64,000 nucleotides of DNA from Pseudomonas sp. RIT-PI-q (GCF_001297125.1 NZ_LHPC01000049.1:62001-126000), one strand, 5' to 3'. Counted from the stretch's first letter, positions 51,950 to 61,814 are shown. The notes: generated by a model not told the origin, from the sequence alone. Numbers and translations are program-made.

Positions 51950-51977
51950 TTGACATTCGCTGCCTAGGCAGTAACAT
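51950..51977 (+). promoter_or_regulatory. promoter of the MarR-efflux operon
   Basis: TTGACA (51950-51955) and TAACAT (51972-51977) with a 16-base spacer. The first MarR operator lies inside the spacer. Confidence 0.65.
51960..51971. promoter_or_regulatory. MarR operator 1
   Basis: The perfect 12-base palindrome CTGCCTAGGCAG lies between the -35 and -10 boxes. An identical palindrome is 33 bases downstream. Confidence 0.75.
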
Positions 51978-51992
51978 CTCGTCATACATTCA

Positions 51993-52004
51993 CTGCCTAG
52001 GCAG
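51993..52004. promoter_or_regulatory. MarR operator 2
   Basis: A second CTGCCTAGGCAG lies in the leader, 15 bases before the MarR ATG. The centre-to-centre distance of 33 bases is about three helical turns. Confidence 0.75.
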
Positions 52005-52019
52005 CTAATTGGTGGCTCG

Positions 52020-52493
52020 ATGAAACACTTCACCCCAGACGGATTCCACAATTGCCATCTCGGCCTCTTGCTCGGGCGCGCTGCGCTGCTCAAGGACCGG
52101 ATCATCGACACCCACATGGAACCCCACGGCATCACCGCCGCGCAGTTCAAGGTGCTGATCATCATGGCCCAGTTCGGCGTCGATACCCCGGCCGAGCTGT
52201 GCCGGCACCTGTCCCTGGACAGCGGTTCGATGACCCGAATGCTTGATCGTCTGGAACAGAAAGGTTTCCTCGCCCGCCAACGTTCCGAGGCGGATCGCCG
52301 TCAGGTGCAACTGGTGCTGACCGAAGAAGGGCAGAAGCTCGCAGACCTGCTGCCGCACATCGGCGCTGACGCCATGAATGAACTGGCCGGCGCCATCAGC
52401 CCGCAAGAGCTGGCGACCCTGGAACAGATCCTGAAGAAAATCTTGGTGGCAGCCGGTGACTCGATCACCTTGCTGCGGGTAGGTGACAAATGA
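52020..52493 (+). CDS. MarR-family repressor of the efflux operon
   Basis: A 157-residue MarR regulator. The winged helix covers AELCRHLSLDSGSMTRMLDRLEQKGFLARQRSEADRRQVQLVLTEEG. It is first in a four-gene operon with an outer-membrane factor, membrane-fusion protein and DHA2 exporter, and two identical palindromes precede it. The stop overlaps the next start (ATGA). Ligand is unknown; EmrR-like aromatic or uncoupler compounds are a guess from the EmrAB partners. Confidence 0.92.
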   Translation: MKHFTPDGFHNCHLGLLLGRAALLKDRIIDTHMEPHGITAAQFKVLIIMAQFGVDTPAELCRHLSLDSGSMTRMLDRLEQKGFLARQRSEADRRQVQLVLTEEGQKLADLLPHIGADAMNELAGAISPQELATLEQILKKILVAAGDSITLLRVGDK

Positions 52494-53959
52494 GCAGTAA
52501 AACCCTGCGTACCAGCCTGAGCGCCGTGCTATTGGCCATGAGCCTGGCCGGTTGCGCCAGTTACAGCGGCCTGAACACCGAAGGCGTCAGCCTGGAGGCG
52601 AAAAACCTCAAGGCCGGGCAATCCCTCAGCGGCTTAACCCTGTCGCCAGCGGCCTGGCCGAAAAGCGATTGGTGGAAAAGCCTCGGCGATCCGCAGCTCG
52701 ACGGTCTGATCCGCGAAGCCCTGCACGACAGCCCCGACATGCAAATCGCCGACGCTCGCGCGCATCAGGCCAGCGCCGCCGCGTACGCCGCCGACGCCGC
52801 GCGGATGCCGACCCTCGATGCCAGCGCCGGTGTCAGTCGTTCGCGCCTGGCCCGGGATCAAGACCCGAGGGGCGAGGGCGATGCGTACGCCACTGTGCGT
52901 AACATCGGCGCCAGTTTCAATTACAACTTCGACCTGTGGGGCGGTCAGCGTGATGCCTGGGAAGCCGCGTTGGGCCAGGCCCGCGCAGCCGAAGTCGATC
53001 AACAGGCCGCGCAGCTGACCTTGTCTGCCGACGTCGCTCGCGCCTACAGCGATCTGGGCCAGGCGCACATCGTCTATGACCTGGCCAATGAAGACCTCAA
53101 GCGCACCAAGCAAATGCTCGACCTGAGCCAGCGTCGCCTGAGTTCGGGCATCGACAGTCAATACCAGTTCCAACAAACCGAAAGCCTCGAAGCCACCTCC
53201 GAAGCCAGCCTGATCGACGCCGAAAAACGCCTGCAAAGCGCGAAAATCGCCTTGGCCGTGCTGCTTGGCAAAGGCCCGGATCGCGGCAACGAAATCGCCC
53301 GACCGAAAATTCTCCAGGCCAGCGCCGTGGCACTGCCGTCGGTACTGCCGGCCGAGTTGCTCGGTCGTCGTCCAGACCTGGTGGCCGCGCGCTGGCGGGT
53401 CGAGGCGGCGAGCAAGAACATCGACGCCGGCAAAACCCAGTTCTATCCCAACCTGAACCTGAGCGCCGCGGCCGGTGCCGAATCGTTATTGGGCGACGCG
53501 ATGTTCGGTTCGGCGAGCCGTTTCTTCAACGTTGCGCCGACGATCTCGGTGCCGATTTTCGACGGCGGCCGCCTGCGCGCCGACCTCGATTCGCGCGATG
53601 CCGATTACGACCTCGCCGTGGCGCAGTACAACAAAAGCCTGGTGAAAGCCTTGGGCGATGTCAGCGACACCATCAACCAGTTGCGTGATATCGGCCGGCA
53701 GATCGGGGCGCAGCAACATGCCACCGACATTGCCCAGGATTCTTACAACACCGTGGTCCAGCGGTACGGTTCCGGCATCGGCAACTACCTGGACGTGCTC
53801 AGCATCGAGCAGCAATTGCTCCAGGCCCAGCGTCAGCTGGCCAACCTGAATGCCGAGCAGATCGACCTGTCGATCCAACTGATGCAGGCGCTGGGCGGCG
53901 GCTTCCAGGGCGAAACCCTGGCCGCCGCCAAGACAACCCCAGCCACGCTGACCCACTAA
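52490..53959 (+). CDS. outer-membrane efflux protein (NodT family)
   Basis: A 489-residue TolC-like lipoprotein. A lipobox is visible in LLAMSLAGCASYSG (Cys about residue 22). Two OEP repeats follow, with LPAELLGRRPDLVAARWRVEAASKNIDAGKTQFYPNLNLSA and FDGGRLRADLDSRDADYDLAVAQY. It provides the outer-membrane duct for the pump encoded by the next two genes. Confidence 0.92.
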   Translation: MSSKTLRTSLSAVLLAMSLAGCASYSGLNTEGVSLEAKNLKAGQSLSGLTLSPAAWPKSDWWKSLGDPQLDGLIREALHDSPDMQIADARAHQASAAAYAADAARMPTLDASAGVSRSRLARDQDPRGEGDAYATVRNIGASFNYNFDLWGGQRDAWEAALGQARAAEVDQQAAQLTLSADVARAYSDLGQAHIVYDLANEDLKRTKQMLDLSQRRLSSGIDSQYQFQQTESLEATSEASLIDAEKRLQSAKIALAVLLGKGPDRGNEIARPKILQASAVALPSVLPAELLGRRPDLVAARWRVEAASKNIDAGKTQFYPNLNLSAAAGAESLLGDAMFGSASRFFNVAPTISVPIFDGGRLRADLDSRDADYDLAVAQYNKSLVKALGDVSDTINQLRDIGRQIGAQQHATDIAQDSYNTVVQRYGSGIGNYLDVLSIEQQLLQAQRQLANLNAEQIDLSIQLMQALGGGFQGETLAAAKTTPATLTH

Positions 53960-53974
53960 TTCAAGGTAACTGTC

Positions 53975-55177
53975 ATGGCCACTGCCGAAACAACTTCAAC
54001 CCCTGACAACGCAGAAGATACCAGTAACCCACGCAAACGCAAAGTGATGCTGGTGGTGCTCGCGATCGTGGTGATCCTCGCCAGTGTTGGCGTCTGGGGT
54101 TATCACGAATTCTACGGTCGCTGGAATGAAAGCACCGATGACGCCTACGTAAACGGCAACGTGGTGGAAATCACCCCGCTGGTCACCGGCACCGTCGTCA
54201 GCATCGGTGCCGACGATGGCGACCTGGTCCATGAAGGCCAGGTGCTGATCAACTTCGACCCGAACGACGCCGAAATCGGTCTGCAAAATGCCCAGGCCCA
54301 GCTGGCGCGCACCGTGCGCCAGGTTCGCGGTTTGTACAGCAACGTCGACGGCATGAAAGCCCAGGTCAACGCCCAGCAGGCTGAGGTGCAGAAGGCGCAG
54401 GACAACTTCAATCGGCGGAAGAATCTGGCTGCCGGCGGGGCGATTTCCCAAGAAGAACTGTCCCACGCTCGCGACGACCTGACCTCGGCGCAAAACGCCC
54501 TGGCCAATGCCAAACAGCAACTCAAGACCACCAGCGCGCTGGTCGATGACACCGTGGTGTCGTCGCATCCGGACGTGATGGCCGCCGCCGCGCAACTGCG
54601 TCAGGCGTACCTGAACAACTCGCGCAGCACCTTGATCGCGCCGGTCACCGGTTACGTTGCCAAGCGTTCGGTGCAACTGGGCCAGCGCGTCCAGCCGGGT
54701 ACGGCGCTGATGGCGGTGATTCCGCTGGATCAGCTGTGGATCGACGCCAACTTCAAGGAAACCCAGCTGCGTGACATGCGCATCGGCCAACCGGTGGACA
54801 TCGAAGCTGACCTGTACGGCAGCAGCGTGAAGTACAGCGGCACCATCGACAGCCTCGGCGCCGGTACTGGCAGCGCGTTTGCCCTGCTGCCGGCGCAGAA
54901 CGCCACCGGTAACTGGATCAAGATCGTCCAGCGGGTGCCGGTGCGGATTCACATCAACCCCGAAGAACTGGCCAAGCACCCGTTGCGGGTCGGCCTGTCG
55001 ACTCAGGTCGATGTGAACCTGCGCGACCAGAGCGGCCCGGTGCTGGCGCAGCAGCCGCCGCAAAAGGCTTCGTTCAGCACCAACGTCTATGATCGTCAGT
55101 TGGCCGAGGCCGACGCGATGATCACTCAGTTGATTCACGACAACAGCGCCGCGGTCAGCAAGACCGCGCAACGCTGA
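53975..55177 (+). CDS. membrane-fusion protein, EmrA type
   Basis: A 400-residue HlyD-family adaptor with one N-terminal membrane helix (VMLVVLAIVVILASVGVWGY), the lipoyl halves STDDAYVNGNVVEITPLVTGTV and APVTGYVAKRSVQLGQRVQPGTALMAVIP, and a long helical hairpin between. Fifteen bases separate it from the outer-membrane gene. The DDAYV motif is typical of EmrA. Confidence 0.93.
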   Translation: MATAETTSTPDNAEDTSNPRKRKVMLVVLAIVVILASVGVWGYHEFYGRWNESTDDAYVNGNVVEITPLVTGTVVSIGADDGDLVHEGQVLINFDPNDAEIGLQNAQAQLARTVRQVRGLYSNVDGMKAQVNAQQAEVQKAQDNFNRRKNLAAGGAISQEELSHARDDLTSAQNALANAKQQLKTTSALVDDTVVSSHPDVMAAAAQLRQAYLNNSRSTLIAPVTGYVAKRSVQLGQRVQPGTALMAVIPLDQLWIDANFKETQLRDMRIGQPVDIEADLYGSSVKYSGTIDSLGAGTGSAFALLPAQNATGNWIKIVQRVPVRIHINPEELAKHPLRVGLSTQVDVNLRDQSGPVLAQQPPQKASFSTNVYDRQLAEADAMITQLIHDNSAAVSKTAQR

Positions 55178-55195
55178 TCAGTCATCACATCGACC

Positions 55196-55287
55196 CTGTG
55201 GGAGCGAGCCTGCTCGCGATAGCGGTGGATCATTCAATGATGATGTCGACTGCCACGGCCCCTTCGCGAGCAAGCTCGCTCCTACAG
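55196..55287. repeat. REP-like pair, GCGAGC family, inside the efflux operon
   Basis: Facing GGAGCGAGCCTGCTCGCG and CGCGAGCAAGCTCGCTCC units lie between the EmrA-type and EmrB-type genes. Confidence 0.9.
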
Positions 55288-55341
55288 GGTTAGTTGCGTC
55301 TGTAACCGGCGCAACGCCAATCAGGTTTCAAAGGATTCGCG

Positions 55342-56871
55342 ATGAGCAATAACGCGTCTTTCACGCCACCCAGCCTGTTGCTCAGCACCATCGGCCTGTC
55401 GCTGGCGACCTTCATGCAGGTGCTCGACACCACCATCGCCAACGTGGCGCTGCCGACGATTTCCGGCAACCTGGGCGTGAGTTCGGAGCAGGGCACTTGG
55501 GTGATCACTTCGTTCGCCGTGAGTAACGCCATCGCGTTGCCGCTGACCGGTTGGCTCAGTCGGCGTTTCGGTGAGGTGAAACTGTTTCTGTGGGCGACCA
55601 TCCTGTTCGTGATTGCCTCGTTTCTCTGCGGCATCTCGACCTCGATGCCTGAGCTGATCGGCTTCCGTGTGCTGCAAGGCCTGGTGGCCGGTCCGCTGTA
55701 CCCGATGACCCAGACGCTGTTGATTGCCGTCTATCCACCCGCCAGGCGCGGCATGGCCCTGGCGTTGCTGGCGATGGTCACGGTGGTGGCGCCGATTGCC
55801 GGGCCGATTCTCGGTGGCTGGATCACCGACAGTTACAGCTGGCCGTGGATTTTCTTTATCAACGTGCCGATCGGGATTTTCGCGGTGATGGTGGTGCGTT
55901 CGCAGCTCAAGGCGCGCCCGGTGGTGACCAGTTACCAACCGATGGATTACGTGGGGTTGATCACGCTGATCATTGGCGTTGGCGCGCTGCAGGTGATTCT
56001 TGACAAGGGCAACGACCTGGATTGGTTCGAATCGAACTTCATCATCATTGGCGCCGCTATTTCGGTGATTGCGCTGGCGGTGTTCGTGATCTGGGAAATG
56101 ACCGACAAACACCCGGTGGTCAACCTGCGGCTGTTCGCCTACCGAAACTTCCGTATCGGCACCATTGTGCTGGTGTTGGGGTACGCCGGGTTCTTCGGTA
56201 TCAACCTGATCCTGCCGCAATGGCTGCAAACCCAGATGGGCTACACCGCGACGTGGGCCGGGTTGGCGGTGGCGCCGATCGGGATTCTGCCGGTATTGAT
56301 GTCGCCGTTTGTCGGCAAATACGCGCACAAATTCGACCTGCGGCTGCTGGCCGGCCTGGCGTTCCTGGCGATTGGCTTGAGCTGCTTCATGCGTGCCGGG
56401 TTTACTAACGAAGTGGACTTCCAGCACATCGCCCTGGTGCAGTTGTTCATGGGGATTGGTGTGGCGCTGTTCTTCATGCCGACCTTGAGCATTCTGATGT
56501 CGGACTTGCCACCGAGCCAGATCGCCGACGGCGCGGGCCTGGCCACGTTCCTGCGGACCTTGGGCGGCAGTTTTGCGGCATCGCTGACCACCTGGATCTG
56601 GATTCGCCGGGCGGACCAGCACCATGCGTACCTCAGCGAAAGCATCACCACCTACGAGCCGGCGACCCGGGATGCGTTGAACAGCCTGGGCGGGGCGGGC
56701 ACTCCGGCGTATGCGCAGCTGGATCATGTGCTGACCAGCCAGGCATACATGCTCTCCACCGTGGATTACTTCACGTTGCTGGGGTGGGCGTTCATGGGGC
56801 TTATCGTGATCGTCTGGCTGGCGAAACCGCCGTTTGCGGCGAAGGCCGGGCCGGCTGCCAGCGGCCATTGA
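55342..56871 (+). CDS. DHA2-family multidrug exporter, EmrB type
   Basis: A 509-residue, 14-helix MFS exporter. Motifs D1 MQVLDTTIANVALPTISG, the RRFGEVKLFLWATILF loop and MAVLAMVTVVAPIAGPILGGWI-type helix 5 (here MALALLAMVTVVAPIAGPI) fit EmrB. It completes a MarR-OMF-EmrA-EmrB operon, with a REP pair before it that may lower its expression. Confidence 0.93.
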   Translation: MSNNASFTPPSLLLSTIGLSLATFMQVLDTTIANVALPTISGNLGVSSEQGTWVITSFAVSNAIALPLTGWLSRRFGEVKLFLWATILFVIASFLCGISTSMPELIGFRVLQGLVAGPLYPMTQTLLIAVYPPARRGMALALLAMVTVVAPIAGPILGGWITDSYSWPWIFFINVPIGIFAVMVVRSQLKARPVVTSYQPMDYVGLITLIIGVGALQVILDKGNDLDWFESNFIIIGAAISVIALAVFVIWEMTDKHPVVNLRLFAYRNFRIGTIVLVLGYAGFFGINLILPQWLQTQMGYTATWAGLAVAPIGILPVLMSPFVGKYAHKFDLRLLAGLAFLAIGLSCFMRAGFTNEVDFQHIALVQLFMGIGVALFFMPTLSILMSDLPPSQIADGAGLATFLRTLGGSFAASLTTWIWIRRADQHHAYLSESITTYEPATRDALNSLGGAGTPAYAQLDHVLTSQAYMLSTVDYFTLLGWAFMGLIVIVWLAKPPFAAKAGPAASGH

Positions 56872-56886
56872 GCCAACCACAAAACC

Positions 56887-56979
56887 CTGTGGGAGCGGGC
56901 TTGCCCGCGATAGCGGAATCACATTCAACACCTATGTTGACTGATCCAATGTCATCGCGGGCAAGCCCGCTCCCACAGG
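56887..56979. repeat. REP pair, GCGGGC family
   Basis: Facing GCGGGC units lie between the convergent emrB-type and lpxH genes. Confidence 0.9.
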
Positions 56980-56994
56980 TTCTTCTTTCAGCAG

Positions 56995-57747
56995 CTAGTT
57001 TGCGGGGGCTGCCAATTGTGGTGGCGGGGCAAAGTCGAACGGTGCCAACGCAAACCCCTGCTCATCCACCTGCAATGCCCAGCCCTGACGATCCCAATCC
57101 CCCAACACAATGCGCTTGGCCGCTTGCTCGCCAATCTGCAATTTGTGGATAGCGGGGCGATGGGTGTGCCCGTGGATCAAGGTTTTCACGCCATAGGCCT
57201 GCATGATCCGCGGCACTTCGTCCGGGGTGACATCAACGATGTCATTGGCTTTCATCCGCGTCTGCGCACGGCTTTCACTGCGCAGTTTGCGTGCCAGTTT
57301 CTGCCGGGTGCCCAAGGGCAAATGCCGCAGGATAAACAGGGTGATCGGGTTGCGCAGGTAACGACGCAGCTTCATATAGCCAATGTCGCGGGTACACAGG
57401 CTGTCGCCGTGCATCAATAGCACCGGCTCGCCGTTGAACTGCACGACACTCGGGTCCTTCAGCAAGGTACAACCGGCCTGTTTGCAAAAGGCCCGGCCAA
57501 GCATGAAGTCGCGATTGCCGTGCATCAGAAAAATTGCCGTACCGCTGTCGCTGAGTTCGCGCAGGGCCTGGCAGATGGAACGCTGGAACGGCGTCATGGC
57601 ATCGTCGCCAATCCACGCCTCGAAAAAATCGCCGAGGATGTACAACGCACTCGCCGAACGGGCGCGTCCGGCGAGCAAATCCAGAAACGCCCGGGTAATG
57701 TCCGGGCGCTCCTCTTCCAGATGCAAGTCTGAAATCAGCAGTATCAC
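56995..57747 (-). CDS. lpxH: UDP-2,3-diacylglucosamine diphosphatase
   Basis: A 250-residue metallophosphoesterase that makes lipid X in lipid A synthesis. Metal motifs are in order: LISDLHLEEERPD, YILGDFFEAWIGDD, LMHGNRDFMLG, LLMHGDSLCT and TLIHGHTHRP. The start overlaps the ppiB stop by 4 bases, so the two are coupled as in most Pseudomonas. Confidence 0.95.
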   Translation of the reverse strand: MILLISDLHLEEERPDITRAFLDLLAGRARSASALYILGDFFEAWIGDDAMTPFQRSICQALRELSDSGTAIFLMHGNRDFMLGRAFCKQAGCTLLKDPSVVQFNGEPVLLMHGDSLCTRDIGYMKLRRYLRNPITLFILRHLPLGTRQKLARKLRSESRAQTRMKANDIVDVTPDEVPRIMQAYGVKTLIHGHTHRPAIHKLQIGEQAAKRIVLGDWDRQGWALQVDEQGFALAPFDFAPPPQLAAPAN

Positions 57748-58247
57748 TCAATGATCTCGGCTTTCTCGATGATCACGTCTTCTGCTGGCACGTCCTGGTG
57801 GCCGGACTTCATGGTGGTGGAAACACCTTTGATCTTGTCGACTACTTCTTCGCCTGCAACCACTTTGGCGAATACCGCGTAGCCCCAGCCCTGAGTGGTC
57901 TTGGCACTGTGGTTGAGGAAGCTGTTATCAGCCACGTTGATGAAGAACTGGGCTGACGCCGAATGCGGCTCCATGGTGCGCGCCATGGCCACGCTGTACT
58001 TCACGTTCGGCAGGCCGTTGTCGGCTTCGTTCTGGATGCTTGGGCGCTTGTCTTTCTTTTCTTTCATGCCTGGCTCGAAACCGCCGCCCTGGATCATGAA
58101 GTTACCGATGACGCGGTGGAAAACAGTGTTTTCGTAGTGACCGGCTTTAACGTATTCGATGAAGTTGGCCACGGTGAGCGGGGCTTTTTCAGCGTTCAGT
58201 TCCAGGACGATGTCGCCATGGTTGGTGGTCAGTTTGACTTGGGTCAT
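57744..58247 (-). CDS. ppiB: peptidyl-prolyl cis-trans isomerase B (cyclophilin)
   Basis: A 167-residue cytoplasmic cyclophilin. Active-site segments are ENTVFHRVIGNFMIQGGGFEPGM (catalytic Arg), ARTMEPHSASAQFFINVADN and YAVFAKVVAGEEVVDKIKG. There is no signal peptide. It leads the ppiB-lpxH pair and diverges from glnS. Confidence 0.95.
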   Translation of the reverse strand: MTQVKLTTNHGDIVLELNAEKAPLTVANFIEYVKAGHYENTVFHRVIGNFMIQGGGFEPGMKEKKDKRPSIQNEADNGLPNVKYSVAMARTMEPHSASAQFFINVADNSFLNHSAKTTQGWGYAVFAKVVAGEEVVDKIKGVSTTMKSGHQDVPAEDVIIEKAEIIE

Positions 58248-58497
58248 GATCGGTACTCTTTCAATGAATTCGTGGGTTTCGGGGCGTTACAACCCCCAAC
58301 CGGTCTGGCCAGCAACAGCCAAGGTGCGCAGTTTAGCGCGACAGACGGGAATTTCGAGGCTGTTTTTCATGTGCATCCGATTAAATGCAGCCGTTTTCGG
58401 ACCTGCTCTGTCAGCGACTTGACGGCATCGGCTATGATAGGCCCCTTTGTTTTGTCAGGCCCTTCTCCGGCCGCGCACTTGTACGTCCAAGGATCCT

Positions 58498-60198
58498 ATG
58501 AGCAAGCCCACTGTCGAACCTACCTCGAATTCCAAGACCGGCCCTGCCGTGCCGGTCAATTTCCTGCGCCCGATCATCCAGGCGGACCTGGACTCGGGTA
58601 AGCACACGCAGATCGTCACCCGTTTCCCGCCTGAGCCCAATGGCTACCTGCACATCGGTCACGCCAAGTCGATTTGCGTGAACTTCGGCCTGGCCCAGGA
58701 ATTCGGCGGCGTCACGCACCTGCGTTTCGACGACACCAACCCGGCCAAGGAAGACCAGGAATACATCGACGCGATCGAAAGCGACATCAAATGGCTGGGC
58801 TTCGAATGGTCCGGCGAAGTGCGCTACGCCTCGCAGTATTTCGACCAGTTGCACGACTGGGCCGTGGAGCTGATCAAGGCCGGCAAGGCCTACGTTGACG
58901 ACCTGAGCCCGGAGCAAGCCAAGGAATACCGCGGCACCCTGACCGAACCGGGCAAGAACAGCCCGTTCCGTGACCGCTCCGTGGAAGAAAACCTCGACTG
59001 GTTCGCCCGCATGAAGGCCGGCGAATTCCAGGACGGCGCACGCGTGCTGCGGGCCAAGATCGACATGGCCTCGCCGAACATGAACCTGCGTGACCCGATC
59101 ATGTATCGCATCCGTCACGCGCATCACCACCAGACCGGTGACAAGTGGTGCATTTACCCGAACTACGACTTCACCCACGGTCAGTCGGACGCCATCGAAG
59201 GCATCACCCACTCGATCTGCACCCTGGAGTTCGAAAGCCATCGTCCGCTGTACGACTGGTTCCTGGACGCCTTGCCAGTGCCGGCGCACCCGCGTCAGTA
59301 CGAATTCAGCCGCCTGAACCTGAACTACACCATCACCAGCAAGCGCAAGCTCAAGCAACTGGTCGATGAAAAGCACGTGTTCGGCTGGGACGACCCGCGC
59401 ATGTCCACGCTGTCGGGCTTCCGCCGCCGTGGCTACACCCCGGCGTCGATCCGTAACTTCTGCGAGATGGTCGGCACCAACCGCTCCGACGGCGTGGTCG
59501 ACTACGGCATGCTTGAGTTCAGCATCCGTCAGGATCTGGACCAGAACGCTCCGCGCGCCATGTGCGTGCTGCGCCCGTTGAAGGTAGTGATCACCAACTA
59601 CCCGCAAGACCAGGTCGAGAACCTCGAACTTCCGCGTCATCCGCAGAAAGAAGAACTCGGCGTGCGCAAGTTGCCGTTCGCCCGTGAAATCTACATCGAC
59701 CGCGATGACTTCATGGAAGAGCCGCCAAAAGGCTACAAGCGCCTGGAACCGAACGGCGAAGTGCGTCTGCGCGGCAGCTACGTGATCCGCGCCGACGAAG
59801 CGATCAAGGACGCCGATGGCAACATCGTCGAACTGCGTTGCTCCTACGACCCGGAAACCCTCGGCAAGAACCCTGAAGGCCGCAAGGTCAAAGGCGTGGT
59901 GCACTGGGTGCCGGCGGCTGCCAGCATCGAGTGCGAAGTGCGTCTGTACGATCGCCTGTTCCGTTCGGCCAACCCTGAAAAGGCTGAAGACAGCGCCAGT
60001 TTCCTGGACAACATCAACCCTGACTCGCTGCAAGTTCTCACTGGTTGTCGTGCAGAGCCTTCGCTGGGCGACGCACAGCCGGAAGACCGTTTTCAGTTCG
60101 AGCGCGAAGGTTACTTCTGCGCGGATATCAAGGACTCGAAACCGGGCGCTCCGGTGTTCAACCGTACCGTGACCTTGCGTGATTCGTGGGGCCAGTGA
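58498..60198 (+). CDS. glnS: glutaminyl-tRNA synthetase
   Basis: A 566-residue class I synthetase. The HIGH motif is RFPPEPNGYLHIGHAKS, followed by LRFDDTNPAKEDQEYIDAI; the KMSKS counterpart is ITSKRKLKQL before VFGWDDPRM. The C-terminal anticodon-binding beta barrels are present. ATG at 58498 is preferred to a longer frame at 58447. cysS follows after 18 bases. Confidence 0.96.
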   Translation: MSKPTVEPTSNSKTGPAVPVNFLRPIIQADLDSGKHTQIVTRFPPEPNGYLHIGHAKSICVNFGLAQEFGGVTHLRFDDTNPAKEDQEYIDAIESDIKWLGFEWSGEVRYASQYFDQLHDWAVELIKAGKAYVDDLSPEQAKEYRGTLTEPGKNSPFRDRSVEENLDWFARMKAGEFQDGARVLRAKIDMASPNMNLRDPIMYRIRHAHHHQTGDKWCIYPNYDFTHGQSDAIEGITHSICTLEFESHRPLYDWFLDALPVPAHPRQYEFSRLNLNYTITSKRKLKQLVDEKHVFGWDDPRMSTLSGFRRRGYTPASIRNFCEMVGTNRSDGVVDYGMLEFSIRQDLDQNAPRAMCVLRPLKVVITNYPQDQVENLELPRHPQKEELGVRKLPFAREIYIDRDDFMEEPPKGYKRLEPNGEVRLRGSYVIRADEAIKDADGNIVELRCSYDPETLGKNPEGRKVKGVVHWVPAAASIECEVRLYDRLFRSANPEKAEDSASFLDNINPDSLQVLTGCRAEPSLGDAQPEDRFQFEREGYFCADIKDSKPGAPVFNRTVTLRDSWGQ

Positions 60199-60216
60199 TT
60201 CAAGGAACAACATAAA

Positions 60217-61599
60217 GTGCTAACGATCTACAACACGCTCACCAAGAGCAAAGAAGTCTTCAAGCCGCTGGATGGCAACAAGGTGCGCATGTACGTCTGC
60301 GGGATGACCGTGTACGACTACTGCCACCTCGGCCACGGCCGCAGCATGGTCGCGTTTGACCTGGTGACCCGCTGGTTGCGGTTCAGCGGCTACGACCTGA
60401 CCTACGTGCGCAACATCACCGACATCGACGACAAGATCATCAATCGCGCCCGTGAAAACGGCGAGTCGTTCGAAGCGCTGACCGAGCGCATGATCGCGGC
60501 GATGCACGAAGACGAAGCGCGCCTGAACATCAAGAAGCCGGACATGGAACCGCGCGCCACCGGCCACATCGCCGGCATGCACGCGATGATCCAGACCTTG
60601 ATCGACAAGGGCTACGCCTACGCACCGGGCAATGGCGACGTGTACTACCGCGTCGCCAAGTTCATGGGCTACGGCAAGCTGTCGCGCAAGAAAATCGAAG
60701 ACCTGCGCATCGGCGCGCGGATCGAAGTCGACGAGTCGAAGCAGGACCCGCTGGACTTCGTGCTGTGGAAAGCCGCCAAGCCAGGCGAGCCAAGCTGGGA
60801 GTCGCCGTGGGGCGAAGGTCGTCCGGGCTGGCACATCGAGTGCTCGGTGATGTCGACCTGCTGCCTCGGCGAGACCTTCGACATTCATGGCGGCGGCAGC
60901 GATCTCGAGTTTCCGCACCACGAAAACGAAATCGCCCAGAGCGAAGCGGCCACCGGCAAGACCTACGCCAACGCGTGGATGCATTGCGGCATGATTCGCA
61001 TCAATGGCGAGAAGATGTCCAAGTCCTTGAACAACTTCTTCACCATTCGCGACGTGCTGGAAAAGTACCACCCGGAAGTCGTGCGTTACCTGCTGGTGTC
61101 GAGCCACTACCGCAGCGCGATCAACTATTCGGAAGACAACCTCAAGGACGCCAAAGGCGCACTCGAGCGTTTCTACCACGCGTTGAAAGGTCTGCCGAAC
61201 GTGGCGCCTGCTGGTGGCGAAGCGTTCGTCGAGCGTTTCACCCAGGTGATGAACGACGACTTCGGCACGCCGGAAGCCTGCGCGGTGCTGTTCGAGATGG
61301 TGCGCGAGATCAACCGTCTGCGCGAGAGCGATCTTGATGCAGCGGCGGGTTTGGCGGCGCGCTTGAAGGAACTGGCCAGTGTGCTGGGTGTGTTGCAGCT
61401 TGAGGCAGATGACTTCCTGCAAGCCGGCGCGGAAGGGCGGGTTGATGCGGCTGAGGTTGATGCGCTGATTGCTGCGCGTCTGGCCGCTCGTGCGGGTAAA
61501 GACTGGGCCGAATCGGACCGCATCCGCGACCAGCTCACCGCCATGGGCGTGGTGCTGGAAGACGGCAAGGGCGGCACGACCTGGCGTCTGGCTGACTGA
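60217..61599 (+). CDS. cysS: cysteinyl-tRNA synthetase
   Basis: A 460-residue class I synthetase. It starts at GTG with AAGGAA nine bases upstream. The zinc Cys is in VRMYVCGMTVYDYCHLGHGRS, which includes the HIGH motif; other zinc ligands lie in HIECSVMS and FPHHENEIAQSEA; KMSKS is GEKMSKSLNNFF. It is in an operon with glnS and ends in an intrinsic terminator. Confidence 0.96.
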   Translation: MLTIYNTLTKSKEVFKPLDGNKVRMYVCGMTVYDYCHLGHGRSMVAFDLVTRWLRFSGYDLTYVRNITDIDDKIINRARENGESFEALTERMIAAMHEDEARLNIKKPDMEPRATGHIAGMHAMIQTLIDKGYAYAPGNGDVYYRVAKFMGYGKLSRKKIEDLRIGARIEVDESKQDPLDFVLWKAAKPGEPSWESPWGEGRPGWHIECSVMSTCCLGETFDIHGGGSDLEFPHHENEIAQSEAATGKTYANAWMHCGMIRINGEKMSKSLNNFFTIRDVLEKYHPEVVRYLLVSSHYRSAINYSEDNLKDAKGALERFYHALKGLPNVAPAGGEAFVERFTQVMNDDFGTPEACAVLFEMVREINRLRESDLDAAAGLAARLKELASVLGVLQLEADDFLQAGAEGRVDAAEVDALIAARLAARAGKDWAESDRIRDQLTAMGVVLEDGKGGTTWRLAD

Positions 61600-61620
61600 T
61601 CGCTGAGTTCGTTACAAACA

Positions 61621-61643
61621 AAACCCGCCTTGTGCGGGTTTTT
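61621..61643 (+). terminator. intrinsic terminator of glnS-cysS
   Basis: AAACCCGC-CTTGT-GCGGGTTTTT: an 8-base stem followed by a T run, 21 bases after the cysS stop. Confidence 0.92.
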
Positions 61644-61687
61644 GTTTATGCGCAGGGCATCAATACTGCGGCGTCGCGGTTGACGCC

Positions 61688-61779
61688 ATCGCGGGCAAGC
61701 CCGCTCCCACAGTGGTCTGGGGTGTATTCCGATTGTGAGTACCGCATAAATCCCTGTGGGAGCGGGCTTGCCCGCGATG
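61688..61779. repeat. REP pair, GCGGGC family
   Basis: Facing GCGGGC units lie between cysS and the convergent sigma-54 activator. Confidence 0.9.
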
Positions 61780-61814
61780 GTCTCAAGCCTGGCACACTGC
61801 TACGGCTCACTCCT

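Noticed and set aside
58432..60213. 593-codon open frame opposite glnS
   Set aside because: It exactly mirrors the glnS gene, which is certain; the antisense product has no family features.
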